This document shows, in pieces, positions 34,772-42,754 of a DNA stretch of 64,000 nucleotides. The position numbers and the translations under genes are program-made. Each line of letters starts with the position of its first letter. Positions within the stretch are counted from its first letter, which is position 1. The notes under the pieces were generated by a model. That model had not been told where the DNA came from. It ran no database searches and saw nothing but the letters and a program-made list of their open reading frames with translations. Origin of the DNA: JAIQFL01 sp035295745 (GTDB lineage Bacteria; Acidobacteriota; Terriglobia; Bryobacterales; Bryobacteraceae); NCBI GenBank assembly GCA_035295745.1, contig DATGIL010000100.1, positions 1-64,000 of the forward strand. Direction: 5' to 3'.

Positions 34772-35890
34772 TCAGGAGCGACTGCCGGAATGGGTGTACA
34801 TCGCAGATGGCTGTTGCTGCATGAGACGATCCAGTTGGCCGTTGACTTTGCGAACGAATTCCGCTTCCGAGAAACGTCGCGTCCAGACCTGTAATTCCGC
34901 CGGGAGAATCGCCGGTTCGATCTCTTCGAACCGTGTGATCGCCGCGGCCAGTGACTCCTCCGTGGGGTCGTCGAAGAAGACGCCACCAAACGCGGGGATG
35001 GTCTCCAAGGCGCCGCCGCGGCCCAAGGCGATCACTGGCTTTCCGCTCGCCAGCGCCTCCACCGGCGTGATACCAAAGTCTTCCTCACCTGGCAGCAGAA
35101 AGGCTCGGCAGCGGGCGTAGAGGTCCGCCAGTTCCTCATCGCTGACGCGTCCCAGAAACTTGACGTTAGGAGCCGCTATCCGTTTCAGTTTGCGGTAGTC
35201 CGGACCTGACCCGGCGATCATCAGGCGCCTCCCGCTTTTCGAGAATAGCCGCACCGCAAGTTCGATCCGCTTATAAGGCACCAGTTCCGAGACGATCAGG
35301 AAAAAATCTTCTGACGGCCTCCAGTAAAACGCCTGCAGGTCTACCGGCGGGTGAATCACTTCCGATTCGCGCCGGTAAGTCTTCCAGATGCGCCTGCGCA
35401 CATTCTCGCTATTCGCCACGAACTGATCTACTCGCGCCGCGGACGCGTAGTCCCACAGACGCAGGTAGTTGGTCAGTGGCGTCATCGCAGCGCGCTTGAG
35501 CCGCGACTTAGTCCACTCGTTGCGATACTCGGCGTACAGATCCCATAGGTAACGCATCGGCGTGTGACAGTAACAGAGATGGCGGGTTGACGACGAAGTG
35601 ATCACACCCTTGGCGGGACCGGATTCGCTGCTCACCACCAGGTCGTAGCCACGCAGGTCGAAGGTTTCGAGCGCCATCGGCATGAGCGGCAATAGCGAGC
35701 GATAGGAGCGGCGCAGGGGGTTGAGGAACGATGCCGTGATCTTATGGCGCTGCAGCTCGGGGCTCAATGTTTGCGGGTCGAGGAACAGCGTGAACACGTC
35801 GGCATCCGGAAGCAGCCGGCAGAACGCATCCAGAACCTTCTCCCCGCCGCGCCGGTTGAGGAGCCAATAATGTACGATCGCGGCCCGCAT
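34772..35890 (-). CDS. GT4-family glycosyltransferase
   Basis: 372 residues, GT-B fold. N-terminal domain begins AAIVHYWLLNRRGGEKVLDAF; the acceptor side has CYCHTPMRYLWDLY. The C-terminal donor-binding domain shows LVPYKRIELAVRLF (about 222), MIAGSGPDYRKL, VKFLGRVSDEELADLYARC and the E-x7-E motif PGEEDFGITPVEALASGKP (about 285-305). Likely transfers a hexose or mannose from an NDP-sugar to a lipid-linked glycan. No partner polysaccharide genes lie next to it. Confidence 0.85.
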   Translation of the reverse strand: MRAAIVHYWLLNRRGGEKVLDAFCRLLPDADVFTLFLDPQTLSPELQRHKITASFLNPLRRSYRSLLPLMPMALETFDLRGYDLVVSSESGPAKGVITSSSTRHLCYCHTPMRYLWDLYAEYRNEWTKSRLKRAAMTPLTNYLRLWDYASAARVDQFVANSENVRRRIWKTYRRESEVIHPPVDLQAFYWRPSEDFFLIVSELVPYKRIELAVRLFSKSGRRLMIAGSGPDYRKLKRIAAPNVKFLGRVSDEELADLYARCRAFLLPGEEDFGITPVEALASGKPVIALGRGGALETIPAFGGVFFDDPTEESLAAAITRFEEIEPAILPAELQVWTRRFSEAEFVRKVNGQLDRLMQQQPSAMYTHSGSRS

Positions 35891-35962
35891 GTAACCAGCT
35901 TACAGCCACCGGATGGGGATGTCCTACGTTTGGAGGAGTTTTTACCTATGTAAAGGTAATGC

Positions 35963-36958
35963 TTGTGTTATCAAGGTCTTGTGGCTATCGTAGGAATCTT
36001 GAGGAGCAGACCGGCCGACCCGCTGTCGCATGACGTGGATCTTCCCTTTCGGGGAACCTTCTACGCGCAGGGCTTTCCCGTCGAGATCGCCACCAACTCG
36101 CGCGACGTCCTGGAGGCCGCCACCGAGAGTTGGGGCATGTACCAGCGCGAGTTCGATCGCGACCCGGTCGAACTGCGCGTGATCGTGCAAGCCGAGGGTG
36201 ATCTTGCTCCGGAGCCGCAGTTCCGCGCGCAGCGCCACTACTTTTCGATCGTCGCCGACCGCGACAACTACGCCTTCTACGATTCCCGTGAACGCTTCGG
36301 CTGCTGCTTCCTCTCGCAAAAGACCGCCGGGGACCATGCCTGGTTCCGCTATTATTTTCTGGAAACCATGGTCTACATGCTGCTCGCGCAGCGCGACATT
36401 GTTCCGGTGCATGCGGCTTGCGTGGCGCGCGAGGGATCGGGCGTGATGCTCTGCGGCTGGTCGGGTGCCGGAAAGAGTACGCTGTCCTTCGCCTGCGCTC
36501 GCGCCGGCTGGACCTTCCTGGGCGACGATTCCACCTGGCTGATTCCGGACGCGGAAGACCGCACCGCAGTCGGCCGCCCGCACATCGCGCGCTTCCGTGA
36601 CGATGCGGCGCACCACTTTCCCGAGTTGCAGGGCATCGTGGCGCGGGCCCGTCCGAATGGAAAGCTGACGATCGAAGTGCCGATGAACGCATTCCCGCAG
36701 ATCCGCACCGCTTCCCGCTGCCGCATCGGATGCGTGGTGCTGCTCGATCGCCAAGCTGCGGGGCCGGCCTATGCCCGGGAAATCCCCGCCTCCGAAATCG
36801 TGGATCGCTTGATCGCGGACATGCCGTCCTACGGGCCGGAAGTGCGCGCGCGGGTGGAGCGGACGGCGAAGAGACTCCTCGTCGTTCCGGCATACCGGCT
36901 CACCTATGCGGATTTGAATGAGGCAGTCGAATTGCTGTCGACGCTACGGCGGGTGTAA
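35963..36958 (+). CDS. HPr kinase-like P-loop protein
   Basis: 331 residues from TTG 35963 (AAAGG six bases upstream; GTG 35981 possible). Walker A is CGWSGAGKSTL at about residue 163, followed by FLGDDSTWL, the acidic pair that binds Mg in HPr-kinase/PEPCK folds. The N-terminal half is poorly conserved. Proteins like this often sit beside nucleotidyltransferase (PF14907) and asparagine-synthase genes in lasso-peptide-like clusters; here those families occur 17 kb and 24 kb away, not adjacent. Substrate unknown; a phosphotransferase acting on a protein or sugar is plausible. Confidence 0.7.
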   Translation: MCYQGLVAIVGILRSRPADPLSHDVDLPFRGTFYAQGFPVEIATNSRDVLEAATESWGMYQREFDRDPVELRVIVQAEGDLAPEPQFRAQRHYFSIVADRDNYAFYDSRERFGCCFLSQKTAGDHAWFRYYFLETMVYMLLAQRDIVPVHAACVAREGSGVMLCGWSGAGKSTLSFACARAGWTFLGDDSTWLIPDAEDRTAVGRPHIARFRDDAAHHFPELQGIVARARPNGKLTIEVPMNAFPQIRTASRCRIGCVVLLDRQAAGPAYAREIPASEIVDRLIADMPSYGPEVRARVERTAKRLLVVPAYRLTYADLNEAVELLSTLRRV

Positions 36959-37121
36959 GGTCGCAGGCAGGCCCCGTTCCACTGATCGAAAGGTGACCCG
37001 GTTTGTAACGCCAGAGATGTTCTATGCTGAGAGACCGCCAAAGCGCTAAACATGTTGCAAATAGAACAGCGCGTTTGCCCGGCACTAGTCCCGCAAGTCT
37101 GTTCCGGAGGTGACTTCGTTC

Positions 37122-37141
37122 GAAGTGGCGCGTTTAACTGG
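37122..37141. repeat. Short motif resembling an IS21-family end repeat
   Basis: GAAGTGGCGCGTTTAACTGG here matches 17 of 20 positions of GAAGTGGCGCTCTTGACTGG at 45508-45527. Repeated AAGTGGCGCNNTTT..CTGG units recall the multiple terminal repeats of IS21-family elements. No istA/istB sequence is visible; if the reading is right, this marks an excised or decayed element in the 265-bp gap between the kinase-like gene and the regulator. Confidence 0.3.
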
Positions 37142-37223
37142 CCAATCATGATGCCCGCGCCGCTCGGCCACGCCGCTCTGCGTTGACGTCCAAAGGTCTA
37201 CAATCCCAACTTTCCAGCCCGAG

Positions 37224-39395
37224 TCAGGGATTCAATCTGGAGCCCCAGGCGGTCATCATATAGGTGACTTGCGGTTGGGGCTGCTCCACCGACTGCTCAA
37301 ACAGAATTCTCGAACCGTCTCGCGTAACGTCGAACGGCGTTACACCACCGTCAATTGCCGGAACACGCACGCTGAACAGCGGCTGTGGCGGGCTGGCCTC
37401 GATCGCGTCCCCGTGCGACGCTACGCGCACGGAATAGATCGTCGAACCGTTAAGGTACAGGATCTCCTTGCCGTCGGCACGCCAGACCGGCGACCGTCCA
37501 CCGCCCACGCTGATCTGAGTGGGCAACCCTAGCCGCGGAAACGCCTGTACATAGACCTCTGTTGTTGCAGCCAGGGATTTGTAAACGATCCAATGCCCGT
37601 CGGGAGAAAATTTACCCTGGGACGCTTCCGAGATAAACTCCGGCTTTGCTGTTCGACCCGCATCCTCCAGCCGCAATGCGTAAAGTTTCGGTCCGGAATG
37701 ATCGTTTGCCACGTACAGCAGCGATCTGCCATCTGGCGAAATATCGAGAAGACCGTCTGCCCCCGGCAGACGCGCGACTTCTGTCTCCGGCCCGACGGCT
37801 GCCGGGCGCCTCAAGACTTGAGAGGTGCTTCCGGATTTCCGAAGGTAAAGAACATCGGAGCTTGCCGGCATCCACATGCCAGGGTTGGTCCCATCCGTTA
37901 AGGGCAGGAGGGAGAGGAATGGCAGGAAGCCATCCCGATTGGTCTCTGCCACGGCGCGACCGGCTTGCGACGGTGCGAAGATGACATGCCTTTCATCCGG
38001 GGACAGGCGGATCGTTACCGGAAAGCAGGGAGGCCCCACCGTGGCTGAAGCCTTTCCCGAGCGGTCAAACCAGGTCATCTGCGCCAGGGAGGCGCGGCCA
38101 CTACGCCAGACCAGGACATCATCGCGGGAAACAGAGAATTGGGCGTGGCGTGAAATCGGCGCCGAGTACACGCCATCCACCACGGGCTCCGGCGGGCCCT
38201 GGAGTTTTCCATGGGCGATGTCGATCTTCTGCGCGTAGAGTTGATCGTCTCGCACATAGAGCAGTCTCCCGCCCCGCGCAGGGGAGTAGTGTCCCGCGGT
38301 GGCATTCTTGAGGAGCGGAAACGGTCCGCGTTTTACCTTGCCGTCTTCTATGGCCGCCAGGTAAATTGCGGCCTCGGGATCGGCGTTGGAAGCCCACGCG
38401 AACAGTAGGTTCTTTCCATCGGGCAGGTACTCGGGAGAGTAAAATGTTCCGCCGGAGAGACCGGGAACATGGAGCCTAGTGGGGTTTCCTCCGTCCGCAC
38501 GAAAAAGGTTGAGATCGTCCTCGTCGGTCATGGCGACCACGATGGTTCCGCCCGGCCCCCAAGTCATCCCGCGGGTAATGCCCATATGAGGCGCGATCGA
38601 CGTGAGTGGGCCGTTCGGCAGAGCTAGGCGGTAAAGCCCGGGCATGGCGCGAAAAACCACTTGCAAGCCATCCGGCGACCAGGCGGGTGCGTCCACTAGC
38701 GGTCCCGCTGCGTATAGCGAGGTCTCGTGGATCGTGTCCATGCGCCGCAGGAGGAGGCCGCGCGAGTCGCGATAAATAACGGCAGAGCCATCCGGAGAAA
38801 CGACCGCATCGTTGAGGTCTCCGAGGGGGATGATCCAATTCCGGGCGGGGGTCCGGGCCATCCACGACCGCCATCCGGCAGCCGCCAGCAGGGCCAAGAG
38901 CGCGGCCACGGCAATCCCCGCAACCGCCAACTGGCGGCGCCTGCCGGGCGCGGCGGCAACTGGCCTGGCCGGTTCCACCTTTTCGGGAAGCGGTTCGGTA
39001 CCGGCTGGCTTTACGGCTTCAATGGCAGGCGCAGCCGCCGGAAGTTCGACGGTTCCGATAAACCGGTATCCACGGCGTGGCAGCGTCTCGATAAATCGCG
39101 GATTTCCGGCCGACTCGTCCAGTGCGTCGCGTAGCTTCTGAATGGCCGCGTTGATGCTGTGGTCGAAGGCAACCGTGGTGTCCTCCGGCCATAGCTTAAG
39201 CCGAATCTCATCGCGCAGCACCACTTCACCCGCGTGCTCGAGGAGCATGCGCAGAACGTCGAAGCTTTGTTGCCCGATCCGGACCTTGATCCCTCGCTTC
39301 CGTAGCTCTCCGGAATGGAGATCGGCTTCGAAGGGACCGAAGCGAATGCGCCGCGGTGCTGGAATGACCCGGATGTCATGAGCGCGGTCGGCCAT
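37224..39395 (-). CDS. Winged-helix DNA-binding protein with membrane anchor and beta-propeller
   Basis: 723 residues. An OmpR/PhoB-type winged helix (about 15-115: FGPFEADLHSGELRKRG, VLRMLLEHAGEVVLRDEI, AAIQKLRDALDE, RGYRFIGTVE) is followed by a Pro/Ala linker, one TM helix (about 180-200, LAVAGIAVAALLALLAAAGW) and a periplasmic TolB/PD40 propeller (about 215-720; WSPDGLQVVF, LSPDERHVIF, SPDGRSLLYV). This CadC-like topology senses outside and binds DNA inside. It is one of the large acidobacterial family of such regulators. Target unknown; the divergent HAF-repeat gene, 274 bases away, is the obvious candidate. Confidence 0.85.
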   Translation of the reverse strand: MADRAHDIRVIPAPRRIRFGPFEADLHSGELRKRGIKVRIGQQSFDVLRMLLEHAGEVVLRDEIRLKLWPEDTTVAFDHSINAAIQKLRDALDESAGNPRFIETLPRRGYRFIGTVELPAAAPAIEAVKPAGTEPLPEKVEPARPVAAAPGRRRQLAVAGIAVAALLALLAAAGWRSWMARTPARNWIIPLGDLNDAVVSPDGSAVIYRDSRGLLLRRMDTIHETSLYAAGPLVDAPAWSPDGLQVVFRAMPGLYRLALPNGPLTSIAPHMGITRGMTWGPGGTIVVAMTDEDDLNLFRADGGNPTRLHVPGLSGGTFYSPEYLPDGKNLLFAWASNADPEAAIYLAAIEDGKVKRGPFPLLKNATAGHYSPARGGRLLYVRDDQLYAQKIDIAHGKLQGPPEPVVDGVYSAPISRHAQFSVSRDDVLVWRSGRASLAQMTWFDRSGKASATVGPPCFPVTIRLSPDERHVIFAPSQAGRAVAETNRDGFLPFLSLLPLTDGTNPGMWMPASSDVLYLRKSGSTSQVLRRPAAVGPETEVARLPGADGLLDISPDGRSLLYVANDHSGPKLYALRLEDAGRTAKPEFISEASQGKFSPDGHWIVYKSLAATTEVYVQAFPRLGLPTQISVGGGRSPVWRADGKEILYLNGSTIYSVRVASHGDAIEASPPQPLFSVRVPAIDGGVTPFDVTRDGSRILFEQSVEQPQPQVTYMMTAWGSRLNP

Positions 39396-39669
39396 TGGTG
39401 CTACCTACCCGGTGAATTGAGGTACTGAGATACCTTACCACACTCGTAGCGGAGCCTAGAAGACAAGTAACACTCGCCGAATCAGTGCGTTGACCGATGA
39501 CTTAAAAATGACAAAGGAACGTGTTCCCGGGGATTTTCTTCACTGAGTGCTACCCAGCATAATCCGATTCACTGACGCGAAGAGGCGGCCGGGCTGGCGT
39601 TTGGATCTGAGTGGTTCGCGCACGCCGGCCAGCAGCGCGGCAGCATTCAACTAAACCAGGAGATCGCTC

Positions 39670-41079
39670 GTGAGACACAAAACTGTCGCAGTGTTAACCG
39701 CACTTCCGCTGCTGTGCGCTGTCGTTCCGGCGCTACGCGCGCAGACCACCTATCACCATTACGTCGCCATCGATCTGGGGACCCTTGGAGGGCCAAACAG
39801 CTTCGGCTGCATACCGATGTGCCGCTTCCTGAACAATCAGGGAGCGGTCACGTTTAATTCCAACACCGCTAAGCCTGACCCGTTCGGATCCAATCCCAAC
39901 AACGTCTTTAATGACGGGCAACTGGATCTGGGCGAGTACCGGCTAAACGGCATCTCTATCCCACTTGTCTCGCCACCGCCCGGCCATAATACCGCTCCGC
40001 TATGGATCAGTGATACGGGATTGGTTGCCGGCGTGGCGGAAAACGGTAAGATCGACTCGACCACCACTTTCCCCGAAACAGTAGCCACACTCTGGCTCTT
40101 TGGGTTGCCCATATCGCTGGGCACGCTGGGAGGAAACGCCAGTTCGGCCGGCGGCGTGAATAACATCGGGCAAGTGGTCGGCTCGGCCGCGAACGCCACC
40201 ACCGATCCAAACGCCGCCGCCTTTTATGACTTCTTCGTGAGCGGTTCCCCCCTCTGGTGGCCGGTAACTACGGAGACGCATGCATTCCTCTGGCAGGCGG
40301 GAAGCATGAAGGATTTGGGCACCCTCGGCGGCACCGACAGTTACGCGACGTCGATCAACCAGGGCGGCCAAGTCGCCGGAGTGTCTTTGTTGAATACGGC
40401 CATCAATCCAGACACCGGCTTACCCGCTTTCCATCCGTTTCTTTGGGAGAACGGCAAAATGCAGGATCTCGGAACGCTTGGCGGCACGATGGCCCAACCC
40501 ACCGGGATCAACGATAGCGGTCAAGTGATTGGCTTTTCCACCATAGCGGGAGACCAGGCGACTCATCCGTTTTTTTGGGACGGACATCAGATGGTCGACC
40601 TCCAGACTCTGGGCGGCGAAAACGGCGCGGCGTTCTGGATGAACAACGCGGGCCAAGTCGTGGGTAGGGCCGAGTTCCCGGGCGGCCACGTGTTTCATGC
40701 GTTTCTCTGGCAAAGCGGCAAGATCACGGATCTCGGGACCTTAGACGGCGACTCCTGCAGTAGCGCGTTCGGGGTCAACTCGCAGGGCCAGGTCGTCGGC
40801 GATTCCGGGACGGCCGCCACCTGCAATCCTGGAACCTCCCGGCATCCTTTTCTGTGGCAGGCTCCTGGGCCGGCAGTGGACGTGACCAAACTCTTTCCGC
40901 CTCTCGCCTCAGGTCTACATCCCAGCGGAGCATGCTGCATTAACGACTTGGGCGAGATTCTCGCCACGGGTCCACTCCCCAACGGGAATCGCCACGCCAT
41001 GCTGTTGATCCCTTGCGATGAGAAGCACCCGGATGTAAAAGGGTGCGACTATAGCTTGGTTCAAGTCTTGCCTTTTTAA
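39670..41079 (+). CDS. Secreted HAF-repeat protein
   Basis: 469 residues from GTG 39670 (AGGAG nine bases upstream). Signal peptide about 1-24 (ending ALRAQ). Six copies of a DLGTLGG-type unit (for example DLGTLGGPNSF, SLGTLGGNASS, DLGTLGGTDSY, DLQTLGGENGA), each followed by INxxGQVVG and AFLWQ, define the 'probable extracellular repeat, HAF family'. It probably folds as a beta-propeller outside the cell. Role unknown. Divergent from the winged-helix/propeller regulator, which may control it. Confidence 0.82.
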   Translation: MRHKTVAVLTALPLLCAVVPALRAQTTYHHYVAIDLGTLGGPNSFGCIPMCRFLNNQGAVTFNSNTAKPDPFGSNPNNVFNDGQLDLGEYRLNGISIPLVSPPPGHNTAPLWISDTGLVAGVAENGKIDSTTTFPETVATLWLFGLPISLGTLGGNASSAGGVNNIGQVVGSAANATTDPNAAAFYDFFVSGSPLWWPVTTETHAFLWQAGSMKDLGTLGGTDSYATSINQGGQVAGVSLLNTAINPDTGLPAFHPFLWENGKMQDLGTLGGTMAQPTGINDSGQVIGFSTIAGDQATHPFFWDGHQMVDLQTLGGENGAAFWMNNAGQVVGRAEFPGGHVFHAFLWQSGKITDLGTLDGDSCSSAFGVNSQGQVVGDSGTAATCNPGTSRHPFLWQAPGPAVDVTKLFPPLASGLHPSGACCINDLGEILATGPLPNGNRHAMLLIPCDEKHPDVKGCDYSLVQVLPF

Positions 41080-41153
41080 CGATAAACCGCGATCCAGCCT
41101 CGAATGCCGTCTAGCGTCAGGCCGATTGCGACACATGCCGCATGTCGGCGAGT

Positions 41154-41216
41154 GCCACTCGGAGAAATGCCTCCGCAGCCCGATGGGGGGCGGTGTCCGC
41201 GGATTCTCCGAGTGGC
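41154..41216. repeat. 13-bp perfect inverted repeat
   Basis: GCCACTCGGAGAA (41154-41166) is repeated inverted as TTCTCCGAGTGGC (41204-41216), spacer 37 bases. It lies 75 bases after the HAF gene and before a decayed toxin-antitoxin locus. It may be the remains of a small palindromic element or a terminator structure without a T-run. The rest of 41080-41541 shows no convincing gene. Confidence 0.4.
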
Positions 41217-41541
41217 GCGACACCAGGGTCCACCCGGTTTCCCATCGGCTAAGCTAAACTGCATCATCCAGATGCTGTTCTCTTGCCGCCATCTTCTGAT
41301 CGTCCGCGAACGGATTCCGCGCAGTGGGATTAATGCCAGGAATTCCTTCGCTGCTGGTGTTCCTGTGGCTTACAGCTCTTAATGCCCCCAAAAACGGCAG
41401 TTCGAGGAAGTGTCAGCCCCCGGATCGGCTAGCTAGAGCGGCGGGCTCCGGCCAACAGGCACTTCGACGAGAAAACGATACGTCCAAGTGCCAGGGCACT
41501 GTGGATCGCCGAGTGGGCTGAACATTTATCCGTAAGCTCGT

Positions 41542-41860
41542 TCAAGATCCAGGGCAAAAGCCAGCCGCGTGCTTCAAGTGTTCCATCAAATCTGCGGAAA
41601 GCCTGCCGATCTTGCGCTCAAGGCGCACGGTTGGCAGAGATCCCAATCCTTGAACATTGGGCTACTGATTCACGGTCGAGGGACGGAAGCCGAGGTAGCG
41701 GTACTCCGGAGGGGCTGTTTCGCTGCTGAGTGGGAAGAGGCACGTACAGGACGAGCGATCGTGGCTGGTCAGGATCCCGGCAGGAGACGATGACAACAGG
41801 ACGCTTCTTGCCAGCGAGTCCCAGGTCGGCCAGCCAGATTTCACCGGGTTGGGGGTTCAT
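41542..41860 (-). pseudogene. MazF/PemK-type toxin gene, broken by a single-base frameshift
   Basis: The frame from ATG 41860 reads MNPQPGEIWLADLGLAGKKRP, then VVIVSCRDPDQPRSLVLYVPL and LPSLDRESV, the N-terminal two-thirds of a PemK/MazF toxin. After one extra base near 41660 the proper continuation is in another frame: NVQGLGSLPTVRLERKIGR, then LSADLMEHLKHAAGF, stop at 41542-41544. Both halves are well preserved, so inactivation looks recent. The intact frame without the indel would give about 106 residues. The antitoxin gene lies directly upstream. Confidence 0.75.
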
Positions 41861-41883
41861 CGAGCAGGACGAGGACCTCCTGT

Positions 41884-42036
41884 TCAGCGGCGCGCGATAT
41901 CAGCGATATCAAGGACGTCGCGATCGGTGAACTCTATTAACTCAGCGATGCGCTCCCTGGCCTCTGCCGCTGTCTCCGGTTTCCACTCGCGCAATCGAGC
42001 GTCTAGTTTCTCCGCCAAAACGTCCACGACGTTCAC
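41884..42036 (-). CDS. Antitoxin gene of the broken MazF locus, possibly itself shortened
   Basis: 50 residues from GTG 42036 (GAGGGCAG upstream), too short for easy detection: VNVVDVLAEKLDARLREWKP, then ETAAEARERIAELIEFTDRDV and LDIADIARR. This helical, acidic pattern fits a MazF-partner antitoxin. In the next frame the sequence continues as RAAEQEVLVLLDEP and overlaps the toxin ATG, so the natural C-terminus may have been longer and one base lost. The first 24 residues lie in a 164-bp unit duplicated at 44559-44722. Confidence 0.5.
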   Translation of the reverse strand: MNVVDVLAEKLDARLREWKPETAAEARERIAELIEFTDRDVLDIADIARR

Positions 42037-42128
42037 CTGCCCTCGTTCTTAGAGTAGCGTCACCAGCCCTCGACGATCCGTCACGTATTCCACGTTGGGA
42101 CATGGAGGCCCCAGTTAATGAAACGTGG
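41965..42128. repeat. Duplicated 164-bp unit, copy A (antitoxin 5' end and upstream region)
   Basis: This segment aligns without large gaps to 44559-44722. The longest identical run is 23 bases (from TTCCACTCGCGC at 41980); overall identity is roughly three-quarters by eye. The unit covers the start of the antitoxin gene, its upstream region and the ATGAAAC that begins the integrase remnant on the other strand. Copy A is still attached to toxin and integrase sequence; copy B is attached to a permease tail. Divergence of the copies suggests an old event or separate acquisition. Confidence 0.7.
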
Positions 42129-42430
42129 TAAACGCCGCCCAAAGGCCTCATCGAAGCAGAGTTTGGGTTTACCTGATCTCGACCACGCAAAATCAGCAGT
42201 TCTGAACAGCTTACTCTCGAAGGAACCCCGGCGGGGATACCGCCACACAATAGACGAGTTCGTCGCTTGGTACTGCTCCGAACCGATTTACCGAATCCAT
42301 TTTGGAATCGCGTGAACTTGCGCCAGCGCACGATTAACGGCAGACTCGCTGCCGTCAGGCGCCTCGCATACGAAGCTGCCGACTTCGGACTACTCAGCCC
42401 AGATCTCGATGCCGGCATTCGGCGGGGCAT
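42118..42430 (+). pseudogene. Tyrosine recombinase (phage-type integrase) N-terminal remnant
   Basis: From ATG 42118: MKRGKRRPKASSKQSLGLPD, then SLLSKEPRRGYRHTIDEFVAWYCSEP; then in another frame ESILESRELAPA and, after a further shift, TINGRLAAVRRLAYEAADFG and LLSPDLDAGIRRG. These are the SAM-like core-binding region of tyrosine integrases (ref. pattern YRHAIDEFI.WYCSEP ... LAPGTINGRLAAVRRLAYEAADSGLL). The catalytic domain with R..HxxR..Y is missing. It stands head-to-head with the toxin-antitoxin remnant, marking an old integrative element. Confidence 0.72.
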
Positions 42431-42754
42431 AGGGCCGAGGCCGGCAATCATCAAGCGTCACATAACGATTCTCTCATCGCCCATAGTTGCATGTGACTCG
42501 CGACGGCGGAATCATGACTCAGGCTTTCTGCTCCTGAATAGCCTGAGGATCACATGCAATTCGCCTGCGGCCTCTTGGGATCACGTGACTGGGAAACACC
42601 AACAATCCCTTTGGCTGGCGTGCCCAGAATTCAATTACAGGGCAAGAGTCACCCAAATCAGAACCTTGTGCAAATTCCGCCTGTCTCACTGCTGGACGAT
42701 TCGTCGATACTGGCGTTCGATCCAGAAGCTCTTCGCAGAATCAAGTGCCGGTCT
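42431..42754. other. Gene-free stretch after the integrase remnant
   Basis: 324 bases of lower GC than the neighbours. Short open frames exist on the plus strand, but none shows a ribosome-binding site, family motif or convincing codon pattern. The remainder of the lost integrase element is the simplest explanation. Confidence 0.4.

Noticed and set aside
37105..37180. tRNA-like sequence on the minus strand (TGGCCGAGCGG, TTCGAA)
   Set aside because: Only an A-box-like match and a TTCGAA; no acceptor stem pairs and the anticodon arm does not fold.
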